This document shows positions 15,519 through 23,624 of a stretch of 64,000 nt of DNA, piece after piece. This stretch comes from Cyanobium gracile PCC 6307. Its GTDB lineage: Bacteria; Cyanobacteriota; Cyanobacteriia; PCC-6307; Cyanobiaceae. The position numbers were made by a program, and so were the translations under genes. Under the pieces are notes generated by a model, which ran no database searches, was not told the origin of the DNA, and saw only the letters and a list, made by a program, of their open reading frames with translations. Each line of letters starts with the position of its first letter. The first letter of the stretch is position 1. Where the stretch lies: assembly GCF_000316515.1 (NCBI RefSeq), contig NC_019675.1, forward strand, positions 3,278,365 through 3,342,364, written 5' to 3'.

Positions 15519-16252
15519 TGCTGTTGCTTTCGGTCCTGCTGGAGCTGGTGGGACGGCACCTGCTGCACGTCGTTGTGGTCCACGAGCCCCGTGCTCCCCT
15601 GGTGCGGCTGCCCCAGCCACCGGTGGGGCGCTACACGGTGCTGGTGGCGGACTGGGGCCACCACACCTCGATCGTGGTGCAGCAACCACCTGGCTGGAGG
15701 CTCGGTCCTCCGGGGGCCGAAGCGGCGCCGTTCCTGGAGTTCGCCTGGGGTGACCGGCGCTACTTCCACGGGGGAGAGCGCGGTCCCCAGGACCTGGTGG
15801 CCGCCCTGTTCCTGCCCACCGACTCGGTGCTCTTCCTCGCCGGCCATCCCGATCCGCCGCGGCTGGCGGGTACGGTCGCCGTGTGGGAGCGACAGGTGGA
15901 GTCCCCCACCCTGCAGGCCCTGCTCAACACCCTGGAGCGCAGCGCCCGGCGCGACCGCGACGGCGCGCGCCTCCCCGCCCTGCCTCGGCGGCCCGGCCAG
16001 GGGGGCCGTTTTGTCCCGGCCCATGGCGCCTATCTCTGGACCCGCAACTGCAACGGGTGGACCGTGGGGCGCCTCCAGGAGGCCGGGCTCGCCACCGGAG
16101 CGACTGGGGTGGTGGTCGCCGCCCAGGTGCCAGGGCGTCTAGTCGGCTTTCGGCCCGTGGCCGACCAGGACAAAAGTTCATCTCCAACTGTGTCTGTGGC
16201 TCTCCACACGCGGCGGTCCCACGGTCTTTCTCTGCCGCACAGCCCGGCCTAG
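15518..16252 (+). CDS. DUF2459 family protein
   Basis: The 244-residue protein has a short hydrophobic N-terminus. Family features include YTVLVADWGHHTSIVV (the usual WHT/H block), WGDRRYF, and a late AYLWTRNCNGWTVGRL that matches the conserved NCNxWT motif of DUF2459. The biochemical function is not established to my knowledge. The ATG coincides with the discriminator base of the tRNA fragment, so there is no normal upstream region and the promoter is probably inside or before the tRNA scar. The last 25 residues look unrelated to the family and may reflect a frameshifted end. Confidence 0.72.
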   Translation: MLLLSVLLELVGRHLLHVVVVHEPRAPLVRLPQPPVGRYTVLVADWGHHTSIVVQQPPGWRLGPPGAEAAPFLEFAWGDRRYFHGGERGPQDLVAALFLPTDSVLFLAGHPDPPRLAGTVAVWERQVESPTLQALLNTLERSARRDRDGARLPALPRRPGQGGRFVPAHGAYLWTRNCNGWTVGRLQEAGLATGATGVVVAAQVPGRLVGFRPVADQDKSSSPTVSVALHTRRSHGLSLPHSPA

Positions 16253-16599
16253 ACCGAAGGCATCGTGGGATCCCGAAGTTGATTCATGTCGCTCCCCTGC
16301 TGGCCGCCACCTGTCTGGCGGGTTTTGCCCTGTTGCAGTTGCTGTTCAGCATCGGCACCTGGTGATCCCCTGGGCCACCTATCCAGGCCGGCCATGCCGC
16401 CATCCATGCCATGGGCTGTCCGCTCATCTTGACCACCGTGACCGACCAACACCCGTACCGACCGCGTCCAGAGCCTCGACGACAAGCTGGTCAGCGTGCA
16501 GGCATTGAAGGGGTAAGCCCCGCACGGCTGTTGATGCGCTGTTGATGGGCTGGTGGTGGGACAATGGGTCTGGTTCGAGAGCCTGGGGGCGCGTCGCTG
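16253..16599. other. Intergenic region, no supported gene
   Basis: A hydrophobic frame ending at 16365 (AATCLAGFALLQLLFS) would give a peptide of about 28 residues from a TTG codon, but it has no ribosome site. No hairpin or repeat stands out. Confidence 0.4.
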
Positions 16600-17283
16600 A
16601 TGTCGCCAGACCCGTCCACCGGCACCTCCGCCGGCACCCTGGCCGCCACCGGAATTGGGACCTTCGGGATTCTGCTGTTCCCTGGGGTCGAGGAGCTCGA
16701 CGCCATCGGACCCTGGGAGATGGCCGCCCTGTGGGCGCGCCAGCCGAGCGGCCCTGAACAGTGTCTGATGATCGGCCAGGGGGAGGTCCCGATCACCTGT
16801 GCCAAGGGGATGGTGCTGCTGCCCCACGCCAGCTTCGCCACCGCTCCGCCGCTGGATGTGCTGCTGGTGCCGGGCGGCCAGGGGACCCGCACCGAGGTGT
16901 CCAATCCCGAGCTGATCGCCTTCATCCGGCGCCAGTCGGCCAGCTGCCGGGCCGTGCTCTCGGACTGCACCGGCGCTTTCCTGCTGCACGCCGCCGGCCT
17001 GCTCGGTGGCCGGAGGGCCACCACCCATTGGGCTTCCCTCGAGCGCCTGCGGGCCCTCGGCGACGTGGATGTGGTGGAGGAGCGCTTCCCCCGAGACGGG
17101 GCCATCTGGAGCGCGGCCGGCATCTCCTCGGGCATCGATCTGATGCTGTCGTTCATTGCTGAAACCGGTGGGGAAGATGCGGCCGCCCAAGTACAGCTGG
17201 AATCGGAATACTTCCCGGCTCTGAAGGTTTACGGGACGGCAGCCAGCAGCGGCAACGGATCGGCCTACTTCAGGACATCTTGA
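16600..17283 (+). CDS. DJ-1/PfpI family protein
   Basis: The 227-residue class-I glutamine-amidotransferase-like protein has GILLFPGVEELDAIGPWEM at its start, a VLLVPGGQGTR loop and a nucleophile elbow SDCTGAFLLHAAGLL with the Cys expected for this fold. THWASLERL and SAAGISSGIDLML follow. The combination resembles the isonitrile-hydratase/transcription-regulator-like branch, without the AraC domain of GlxA regulators. The ATG at 16600 gives the usual domain start; an upstream ATG at 16564 is also possible. The substrate is unknown. Confidence 0.82.
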   Translation: MSPDPSTGTSAGTLAATGIGTFGILLFPGVEELDAIGPWEMAALWARQPSGPEQCLMIGQGEVPITCAKGMVLLPHASFATAPPLDVLLVPGGQGTRTEVSNPELIAFIRRQSASCRAVLSDCTGAFLLHAAGLLGGRRATTHWASLERLRALGDVDVVEERFPRDGAIWSAAGISSGIDLMLSFIAETGGEDAAAQVQLESEYFPALKVYGTAASSGNGSAYFRTS

Positions 17284-17319
17284 TGCCGTTGGGATGGGTT
17301 TGATGCCGATGGGATGGGT
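17281..17319. repeat. Short tandem repeat of 20-bp period
   Basis: Two copies of TGATGCCGxTGGGATGGGT lie in tandem, differing at one base (T or A) and separated by one T. The first copy carries the stop codon of the DJ-1 gene. Confidence 0.7.
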
Positions 17320-17383
17320 GCTTGCACTCATCCTGCTGGCGATTGTGACGGATTAAGCTTAAGGAAAACGAGGAGGAGATCCC

Positions 17384-17644
17384 ATGGCCACCTGTCAAAT
17401 GCCCCGTACCGAAGCTTCCCCTGAGGCTCCATCGGGTGCCCATCCCAACGCCACCGAAGCCCTCCACCGGGTGAAGGAGCTGGCCCTTCGCGATCCGGAC
17501 TTCGCCGCCGCCTTCAGAACATCCGATTCGCCTCAGACGGCGGCCGATCTGGCGCATCGGCACGGCATCGAGGTGAGTGCGGCGGCCCTCTGGCGCCACC
17601 GCGGCACCCTGGCCCACGGCGGGCTGCCCACCTGGCGCGGTTGA
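17384..17644 (+). CDS. Nif11-like leader peptide protein
   Basis: The 86-residue product is a Nif11-domain protein: helix LHRVKELALRDPDFAAAF at about 27-44, then AADLAHRHGIEVSAAAL. It ends in a double-glycine followed by six residues (HGG, then LPTWRG). Nif11-like leaders in cyanobacteria precede ribosomally made, post-translationally modified peptides, with cleavage after GG. Here the putative core is very short and no lanthionine synthetase or peptidase gene is nearby, so it may be an orphan leader or a Nif11 protein with another role. A strong ribosome site, GAGGAGGAG, precedes the ATG. Confidence 0.75.
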   Translation: MATCQMPRTEASPEAPSGAHPNATEALHRVKELALRDPDFAAAFRTSDSPQTAADLAHRHGIEVSAAALWRHRGTLAHGGLPTWRG

Positions 17645-17674
17645 ATCCAACCGGAGCCCGGCAGGGCTCCGGGA

Positions 17675-18097
17675 TCAGTGTTCCGCCGGACCTTTGATCT
17701 CGATGCTGTTCCCCTCCGGATCCTGCAGGTAGAGGGCCGGCCCGACACCTTCGGCCCCGAAAGTGTGATGCAGTGGGCCGGCCTCGATGCCCTGACGGCG
17801 CAGATGGGCCCGCAGGGGGACTTCGTCAAAGGGTTCGACCCTCAGACAGATGTGGTCGAGGTTGTGCCCCTCCTTTCCCGGCGCCGCCCCTCCCCGGCGA
17901 CCCAGTTCCCCATGGACCGCCGCCAGATCGATCAGGCCGCTGCCGGCCCTCAGGTGGATCAGGCCGAGTGGTTCATTGCGTCGGACCACGGTGCAGCCCA
18001 GCACATCGGTGTAGAAGCGCTCCATCCGCTCCAGATCCCTGCAGCGCAGCACCACATGGTCGATGCCGGCGATCTTGATGCTGCCCATGGTGTTCAT
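17675..18097 (-). CDS. VOC (glyoxalase/dioxygenase) family protein
   Basis: The 140-residue metalloenzyme-fold protein has IDHVVLRCRDLERMERFYTD at the start, LDHICLRVEPFD in the second half and ALYLQDPEGNSIEI at the end. The two His and the Glu positions are those that usually bind the metal in glyoxalase I-type proteins. The family includes glyoxalase, dioxygenases and fosfomycin-resistance enzymes, and the sequence does not say which. GGAGAGG precedes the ATG. It stands alone, downstream of and opposite to the Nif11 gene. Confidence 0.87.
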   Translation of the reverse strand: MNTMGSIKIAGIDHVVLRCRDLERMERFYTDVLGCTVVRRNEPLGLIHLRAGSGLIDLAAVHGELGRRGGAAPGKEGHNLDHICLRVEPFDEVPLRAHLRRQGIEAGPLHHTFGAEGVGPALYLQDPEGNSIEIKGPAEH

Positions 18098-18199
18098 GGT
18101 CCTCTCCGCGCAGAAATCGGTCTACGTCATGCCTGCAGGAGGAGCAACCCGATCGGGGGTGGCGCTGGGTCGTCGCTGGCCGGGCCAGGGGGACAACGC

Positions 18200-20260
18200 T
18201 CAGAGGGCGGGCTGCCAGGTGACGTTACGGCCTTCGACGCTGTCCGTGTGCTCGCTGAAGGGCAGCACCTGGTTGCGGCCGGTCTGCTTGGCCCTGTACA
18301 TGGCGTGGTCGGCCCTGGAGATGATCGCGTCGGGGTTTTCGCCGGGCCGCACCATGGTCACCCCGATGCTGAGGGTGATCGAGAGGCTGCCGGCACTGGT
18401 GACGATCGGCTCGGCCACGGCCCGGCGGAGCTTTTCGGCGATGGTCACCGCATCGCTCAGCCCCCGCACCCCCTGCAGCACCACCACCATCTCGTCCCCG
18501 CCGATGCGGGCGGCCATGTCGCCGCTGCGCAGGCCTGTGCGGATCCGGGAGGCCACCGTCCGGAGCAGTTCGTCGCCGGGCCCATGGCCGAAGGTGTCGT
18601 TGATTTCCTTGAAGTTGTCGAGATCGCAGAACAGCACGGCGGTGGCGTCCCCTTTGCGCAGCACCCGGCTGGCGATGGTGGTGATGCGCTCCAGGGCCTC
18701 ATGGCGGTTCACCAGGCCGGTCAGTTCATCGGTGGAGGCCCGGCGGGCCAGTTCCCGCTCGGCAGCCACCTCCTGGTCCACCGTGCGGAAGGAGCCGACG
18801 ATGCCGTCAAGCTGGCCCTGGGAATCCCGATGGGGACTGGCATGCAGCTCCACCCAGTGATGGCTGCGGTCCTGGGACAGGGCCTGCAGCCGGCGCACCA
18901 CCGTGCTGCCGGCGGCCAGGGTCCTGAGGTCCCGCTCCAGCAACGGATGCTCGTCGGCGGGGATGAAGCGGCTGAGCGGATGGCCGATCCAGTCCTCCGG
19001 CAGCCAGCCCAGCATGGAGGTGAGCGAAGGGGAGATCCAGCTGACCTGCCCCTCCTTGATCAGCAGCACCACGTCGCTGGAGTTCTCCGCCAGCAGTCGG
19101 TAGCGCTTCTCCGAGGTGGCCAGGGCGGCTTCCGCCTGAACCATTTCGGTCACGTCGTTGAACTGGGCGATCACGAAGGCCAGGCTGCTGTCGGGTCGGC
19201 GGCAGCAGGACACGCTGCAGTCCACCCACAGGGCGGGGCGCTCTCCCTGAAGGATGCGCTTGCGCAGCCGGTAGCAGCGGCGCCGGCCCTCCAGCAGTTC
19301 CGCCATCAGCGGGGCTTCACTGTCCCGGTCCTGCGGCGGTGACAATGACGGCCAGGTGAGTCCCTCCAGGTCGGTCGGGTTGCGATCGAGCAGCCCCCCG
19401 CCGGCGGGGTTGATGGAAAGCACATGGCCCTCGGCGTCGAGCAGGGCGATGCCGGTGGAGGTGTTCTCCATCGTGAGCCGCAGCCGTTCCTCCGAGGCAG
19501 CCAGGGCCGTCTTGATGCGCTCCTCAGCCAGACGGGCGTCCACTTCGCCCTGGATGTCACGCCAGCTGCCCACCATGCCGGTCACCTCGCCATCGGGCCC
19601 ATGCACCGGCCGCAGGGCCATGGAGATCCAGCGGCCGTCGCCGTCGGCGGCACGGAAGCGCAGATCGCAGCCGCTGTTCTGCCCCTGGAGAACCTGGCCG
19701 ATGGCCCGATCCAGGCGGGCGTGGTCCGGCTCCAGCACCAGCTCGGCGATGCTCCGCTCCCTGAGGTCGCGGGCGTCGTGGCCCAGCAGCTGCAGCACGG
19801 AGGGGGACACCCAGGAGATCCGTCCCTGCCGATCACTGCTGAGAACCACGTCGGGGGCGTTCTCGGCCAGCAGTTGGTAGTGATCCTTCAGCTCCCGGTT
19901 GCTGCGTTCCTTCGCCTGCAGTTCCCGGGCCAGGTGCATCGACACCCAGGCCATCCCGATCAGGCCGGCGAGCTGCAGCAGCAGCTTCATGGTGGAGGCC
20001 TGGGGAGAGAGGAGGGACCAGACGATGGTCAGGATGATCGCCAGGCTCGTGAACCAGCCCACCTGGCGGGGTGTGGCGAACAGGGCCGCGAGAACGACGG
20101 GGATCCAGTAGTACGGATACAGCGAGATTCCCAGGCGTCTCGACAGGAGCAGATCCACTACAAAGAGGCCGATCAAGGCAGCAGCCAGGACGACCAACCG
20201 TGATCGATAGCGACGTTGGAGAGAAACCAAATTGTGCTGACTGACGAATGAACCTGACAA
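18200..20260 (-). CDS. Membrane-linked PAS-PAS-PAS-GGDEF protein (diguanylate cyclase)
   Basis: The 686-residue protein has four or five hydrophobic helices in residues 20-110, three PAS domains (starting near 128, 255 and 395; the first and third share YxLLAEN) and a C-terminal GGDEF domain from about 510 (STDELTGLVNRHEAL, CDLDNFKEINDTFGHGPGDE). The signature loop reads RIGGDEM instead of the usual GGDEF. Family members make cyclic di-GMP, and the fifth residue is somewhat tolerant, so activity is likely but not certain. No EAL domain is present. The helices probably anchor it in the inner membrane while the PAS domains sense an unknown signal. Confidence 0.9.
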   Translation of the reverse strand: MSGSFVSQHNLVSLQRRYRSRLVVLAAALIGLFVVDLLLSRRLGISLYPYYWIPVVLAALFATPRQVGWFTSLAIILTIVWSLLSPQASTMKLLLQLAGLIGMAWVSMHLARELQAKERSNRELKDHYQLLAENAPDVVLSSDRQGRISWVSPSVLQLLGHDARDLRERSIAELVLEPDHARLDRAIGQVLQGQNSGCDLRFRAADGDGRWISMALRPVHGPDGEVTGMVGSWRDIQGEVDARLAEERIKTALAASEERLRLTMENTSTGIALLDAEGHVLSINPAGGGLLDRNPTDLEGLTWPSLSPPQDRDSEAPLMAELLEGRRRCYRLRKRILQGERPALWVDCSVSCCRRPDSSLAFVIAQFNDVTEMVQAEAALATSEKRYRLLAENSSDVVLLIKEGQVSWISPSLTSMLGWLPEDWIGHPLSRFIPADEHPLLERDLRTLAAGSTVVRRLQALSQDRSHHWVELHASPHRDSQGQLDGIVGSFRTVDQEVAAERELARRASTDELTGLVNRHEALERITTIASRVLRKGDATAVLFCDLDNFKEINDTFGHGPGDELLRTVASRIRTGLRSGDMAARIGGDEMVVVLQGVRGLSDAVTIAEKLRRAVAEPIVTSAGSLSITLSIGVTMVRPGENPDAIISRADHAMYRAKQTGRNQVLPFSEHTDSVEGRNVTWQPAL

Positions 20261-20304
20261 TCAAGGAGCCGCCAATCCCACCGGTCTGTCGGTGGTTGCA
20301 GGTC

Positions 20305-20451
20305 TCAGCGGCTGAGGCCTTCCGCTTGGGTCTCGGCGCTGTTCTGGTGCCCCTTGAGGTGCTTCTCACAGGCCAGCGTCGCCGATGCGAACAGCAGCGC
20401 CATGCTCAACATCACCGCCTGAAGCTGGACCTGTCGCAGGAGGGGTGTCAT
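20305..20451 (-). CDS. Possible 48-residue exported/membrane mini-protein
   Basis: A short frame encodes one hydrophobic helix (LQAVMLSMALLFASATLAC) followed by a polar tail (EKHLKGHQN). A perfect TATAAT lies 25 bases upstream on the same strand (20477-20482), which supports a real transcript, though no good -35 is visible. The gene sits between the GGDEF gene and hoxE in a gap that otherwise holds nothing. The Cys after the helix recalls a lipobox but does not match it well. Function unknown. Confidence 0.45.
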   Translation of the reverse strand: MTPLLRQVQLQAVMLSMALLFASATLACEKHLKGHQNSAETQAEGLSR

Positions 20452-20476
20452 GGCCCGGGGGTCCACATCAAGAATG

Positions 20477-20482
20477 ATTATA
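20477..20482 (-). promoter_or_regulatory. Consensus -10 box
   Basis: TATAAT on the minus strand in a GC-rich context, 25 bases from the small gene at 20451. The -35 region is not recognisable. Confidence 0.4.
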
Positions 20483-20593
20483 GGTATGCCTTCCGTGTCC
20501 GCCCGCCGGACGCCCGGCCGCGGCCGGGCTGCGACCGCGGAGCTGACCATCGCTGAAGCGGTGGCTAGCAAGAAGCCGTGGGAGACCCAAGGC

Positions 20594-21130
20594 ATGACCC
20601 GCTCCGCCGCCAACGCCACCGCAGACACCTCGCCCACCGCCGTCGAAACTGGCGATGCGCGCATCGCCCAGGCGGTCCGTCGCCACGGGGCCCGTGCCGA
20701 TGCCCTGATCGAGGTGCTGCACCAGGTGCAGGAGATCCACGGCTACCTCTCGCCGGAGTCCCTGCGGGAGGTGGCCGTCGCCATGCGGCTGCCCCTGAGC
20801 CGCGTCCATGGCGTGGCGAGCTTCTACCACCTCTTCCGGCTGGAGCCCCCCACGGCCCACCGGTGCGCCATCTGCCTGGGCACCGCCTGCTACGTCAAAG
20901 GAGGGGGACAGGTGGCGGCCCGCATCGAGCAGCGGCTCGGGGTGCGCCTCGATGACCCGGTGGGGGACGGCGTCTGGGCCCTGCAGCACGTCAGCTGCCT
21001 GGGGGCCTGCGGCCAGGCGCCGGTGCTGGTGGTGGACGGGGAGCTGGTGACCCGGCTGCCGGTGGATGAGCCCGAGCAGCTGGAGGCCCGGCTGGATGCC
21101 GCCGGCCTGCCTCAGCGCATCACCACCTGA
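20594..21130 (+). CDS. hoxE: Bidirectional hydrogenase diaphorase subunit HoxE
   Basis: The 178-residue thioredoxin-like 2Fe-2S subunit resembles NuoE. It has the helical front VLHQVQEIHGYLSPESL, then VHGVASFYHLF and the four cluster ligands CLGTAC (94-99) and CLGAC (135-139). In the pentameric HoxEFUYH enzyme it helps carry electrons between NAD(P)H or ferredoxin and the hydrogenase. The ATG at 20594 is chosen over upstream in-frame codons because it gives the normal length. Unlike the rest of the operon, it is separated from hoxF by about 870 bases of gene remnants. Confidence 0.93.
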   Translation: MTRSAANATADTSPTAVETGDARIAQAVRRHGARADALIEVLHQVQEIHGYLSPESLREVAVAMRLPLSRVHGVASFYHLFRLEPPTAHRCAICLGTACYVKGGGQVAARIEQRLGVRLDDPVGDGVWALQHVSCLGACGQAPVLVVDGELVTRLPVDEPEQLEARLDAAGLPQRITT

Positions 21131-21155
21131 TTGGCCCCCGGATCCCTGGAGTGGT

Positions 21156-21600
21156 TCAGGGCCAGCTCCACCCGCGACAGCATGGCTTGACCACGGGCGT
21201 CGGTGGCCGCCAGCAGGCTGCCCCACCTTCGAGCGGCTGATCCCAGAGCAGCGCCAGGACTTCACTGCCTCCGATGCGGAACAGTTCGTCGTTGGCGTGC
21301 AGCAGCGGCCTGACGCTGGCATTCAGCCGATGCAGGACCTCATCACCCGTCTGTCGGCCGAGCACAGTGTTGATCGGCCGCAGGCCCTGCACCGCGAACG
21401 CCAGGCAGGAGAGGGGCACGGCGCAGTCGGAGGCCCGTTGGCTAGTCAGCTTCAGGCCGCGTTCCGGCTCGGAGCGGTTTCTGGCCCCGGTGAGGAGATC
21501 GGTGCTCGAGAGCCGCCGCAGTTGCTCGTTGCTCTGCCTGAATCGCTCGCCCATGGCGGATAGATCCTCGCTCAGCCGTGCTTCCCTGAGCAGGTGCTCG
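21156..21600 (-). pseudogene. GGDEF-domain remnant between hoxE and hoxF
   Basis: On the minus strand a piece of a GGDEF domain is readable: LRRLSSTDLLTGARNR, then INTVLGRQTGDEVLHRL and LFRIGGSEVLALL, where the signature loop is degenerate (GGSEV). The frame shifts near 21215; the continuation (QAMLSRVELALNH) is in another frame. The 5' part of the gene is missing, so this is a decayed fragment, not related by position to hydrogenase function. Confidence 0.65.
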
Positions 21601-21944
21601 TGGAGATGGTCCGGCGGCAAGGGACGGTGGTGGCCGTGGTGAGCTACCCGCCCCTGCACTCGCTGGTCACCAGCCGGCAGCTTCCCAACGTGGTCCTGGA
21701 TGTGCTCGTGGTCGAACCGGAGCACCTGCGCCTGCACCCTGATGCCGTTCTGGCCCAGGTCAAGGGCTGGCAAGCGGCCCGATCCGCAGGAGCAGTAAGG
21801 GCTGCTCGACCCGCAACAGAACAACCCGCCCCCGCTGCTGGAGCAGATCCGCCAGCTGCTCGACGCCAATGGCGTCATCCCGACCAGCACCCCCTGCCGG
21901 CCACGGTGGACATCCTCGTCCGGAGCCTCGCCAGGGGCCGGTGA
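21594..21944 (+). pseudogene. Possible remnant of an unknown protein upstream of hoxF
   Basis: The plus-strand frame around 21600-21790 (GTVVAVVSYPPLHSL, LPNVVLDVLVVEPEHL) looks protein-like and faintly like the C-terminus of a periplasmic substrate-binding protein. A second frame continues with PPPLLEQIRQLLDANG near 21830. The change of frame and missing start suggest a broken gene. Family assignment is weak. Confidence 0.35.
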
Positions 21945-21998
21945 GCGGCGCCCCGGCCATTTCCTGGCTAACACAAGCACAGGCGCTTCCGGTACCCC

Positions 21999-23624
21999 AT
22001 GCCCTCCCCTGTGCAGGTGCGCTGCTGCGATGCCAGCGGCTGCCGCTCCGCCGGCAGCCAGGGCCTGCGCGCCGCCCTGGAGGGTGCCCGTGAGGCGGCC
22101 GGTCTGGATGCCTCCGCGCTGACGATCAAGCCGGTGGGATGCCTGCGCCAGTGCGGCAGCGGTCCCCTGGTGGCCTGCGACCGGCCTGGCCGCACCCGGC
22201 TGTTCGGCGGGCTGTCGCCCGAGCTGGCCGGGGCCCTCATCACCGACGCCCTCGCCGCCGATGGTGAGGGGGACACCGCTCCCGCGTCCGCGTCGGACCC
22301 CCTGGCGCCCCATCGGATCGATCTGGACGGTCCCTTTTTCGCCCTGCAGCGGCCCGTGGTGCTCGAGGGCTGCGGGCAGGTGAATCCCGAATCCATCGAC
22401 GACGCCCTGGCGTTCGGTACCTACGCCCAGCTGCAGCGTGTGCTGCAGGAGCTCACCCCGGAGCAGGTCCGGGACGAGGTGCGCCGAAGCGGCCTGCGCG
22501 GTCGCGGCGGCGCCGGCTATCCGACCGGCCTGAAATGGGACACGGTGGCCCTCCAGCCCCCCGGCCCCCGCTACGTGGTCTGCAACGCCGACGAGGGGGA
22601 CCCCGGCGCCTTCATGGACCGCAGCGTGCTGGAGAGCGATCCCCACCGGCTGATCGAGGGGATGGCGATTGCCGCCTACGCGGTCGGTGCCGAGCGGGGC
22701 TTCGTCTACGTGCGGGCGGAGTATCCCCTGGCGATTGAGCGCCTGCGGCTGGCCCTCCAGCAGGCCCGCATCCGCCACCTGCTGGGCAACCACATTCACG
22801 GCACCCCCTTCAACCTGCGCCTGGAGGTGCGGGTGGGGGCCGGCGCCTACGTCTGCGGTGAAGAGACGGCCCTTTTGCTCTCCATCCAGGGCCAGCGGGG
22901 CATGCCCCAGCCCCGGCCCCCCTTCCCGGCCCAGTCGGGACTCTGGGGGGCGCCCACCCTGATCAACAACGTCGAGACCTTCACCGCCGTGCCGGCGATC
23001 CTGCGGCAGGGGGGCGACTGGTATGCGGCGATGGGCACCGAGCACAGCAAGGGCACCAAGGTGTTCGCCCTCTCCGGGGCGGTGGTCAACACCGGCCTGG
23101 TGGAGGTGCCGATGGGTACCCCCCTGCGCACCGTGGTGGAGGTGATCGGCGGCGGTGTGCCCGACGGTTCGCCGATCAAGGCGGTGCAGACGGGGGGGCC
23201 CTCGGGCGGCTGCATCCCGGCGGAGCGGCTCGACACCCCCGTCGACTACGAGAGCCTGCTGGAGCTGGGTTCGATGATGGGCTCCGGCGGCATGGTGGTG
23301 ATGGGGGAGAGCACCTCCATGCCCGAGGTGGCGCGCCATTTCATGGGCTTCAGCGTCAACGAGAGCTGCGGCAAGTGCGTGCCCTGCCGCGCCGGCACCG
23401 TGCAGCTGGCCCAGCTGCTCGACCGCTTCGTGGAACGCCGGGCCACCCCCGCCGACCTGGAGCGCCTCGATGCCCTCTGCCAGATGGTGAAGGTCACCAG
23501 CCTCTGCGGCCTGGGCCAGTCGGCCCCCAATCCGGTGCTCAGCACCCTGCGCTGGTTCCGGCACGAATACGAGGCCGCCTGCCGGGAGCCCGTGGACTGC
23601 GTCGGCACGGGGAGCGTGCGCTGA
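21999..23624 (+). CDS. hoxF: Bidirectional hydrogenase diaphorase subunit HoxF
   Basis: The 541-residue subunit resembles NuoF. A short 2Fe-2S-type N-terminal domain (RCCDASGCRS, VGCLRQCG) precedes the FMN/NAD(P)H fold with GLRGRGGAGYPTG (about 166-178), NADEGDPGAFMDR and YVCGEETALL. The 4Fe-4S motif SCGKCVPCR is near residue 457, with a fourth Cys in SLCGLG. It binds NAD(P)H and passes electrons to HoxE and HoxU. Its stop overlaps the hoxU start (TGATG). Length and motifs are complete despite the remnants upstream. Confidence 0.95.
   Translation: MPSPVQVRCCDASGCRSAGSQGLRAALEGAREAAGLDASALTIKPVGCLRQCGSGPLVACDRPGRTRLFGGLSPELAGALITDALAADGEGDTAPASASDPLAPHRIDLDGPFFALQRPVVLEGCGQVNPESIDDALAFGTYAQLQRVLQELTPEQVRDEVRRSGLRGRGGAGYPTGLKWDTVALQPPGPRYVVCNADEGDPGAFMDRSVLESDPHRLIEGMAIAAYAVGAERGFVYVRAEYPLAIERLRLALQQARIRHLLGNHIHGTPFNLRLEVRVGAGAYVCGEETALLLSIQGQRGMPQPRPPFPAQSGLWGAPTLINNVETFTAVPAILRQGGDWYAAMGTEHSKGTKVFALSGAVVNTGLVEVPMGTPLRTVVEVIGGGVPDGSPIKAVQTGGPSGGCIPAERLDTPVDYESLLELGSMMGSGGMVVMGESTSMPEVARHFMGFSVNESCGKCVPCRAGTVQLAQLLDRFVERRATPADLERLDALCQMVKVTSLCGLGQSAPNPVLSTLRWFRHEYEAACREPVDCVGTGSVR

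Noticed and set aside
16278..16365. A hydrophobic peptide of about 28 residues
   Set aside because: It would need a TTG start without ribosome site, and nothing is known to match it.
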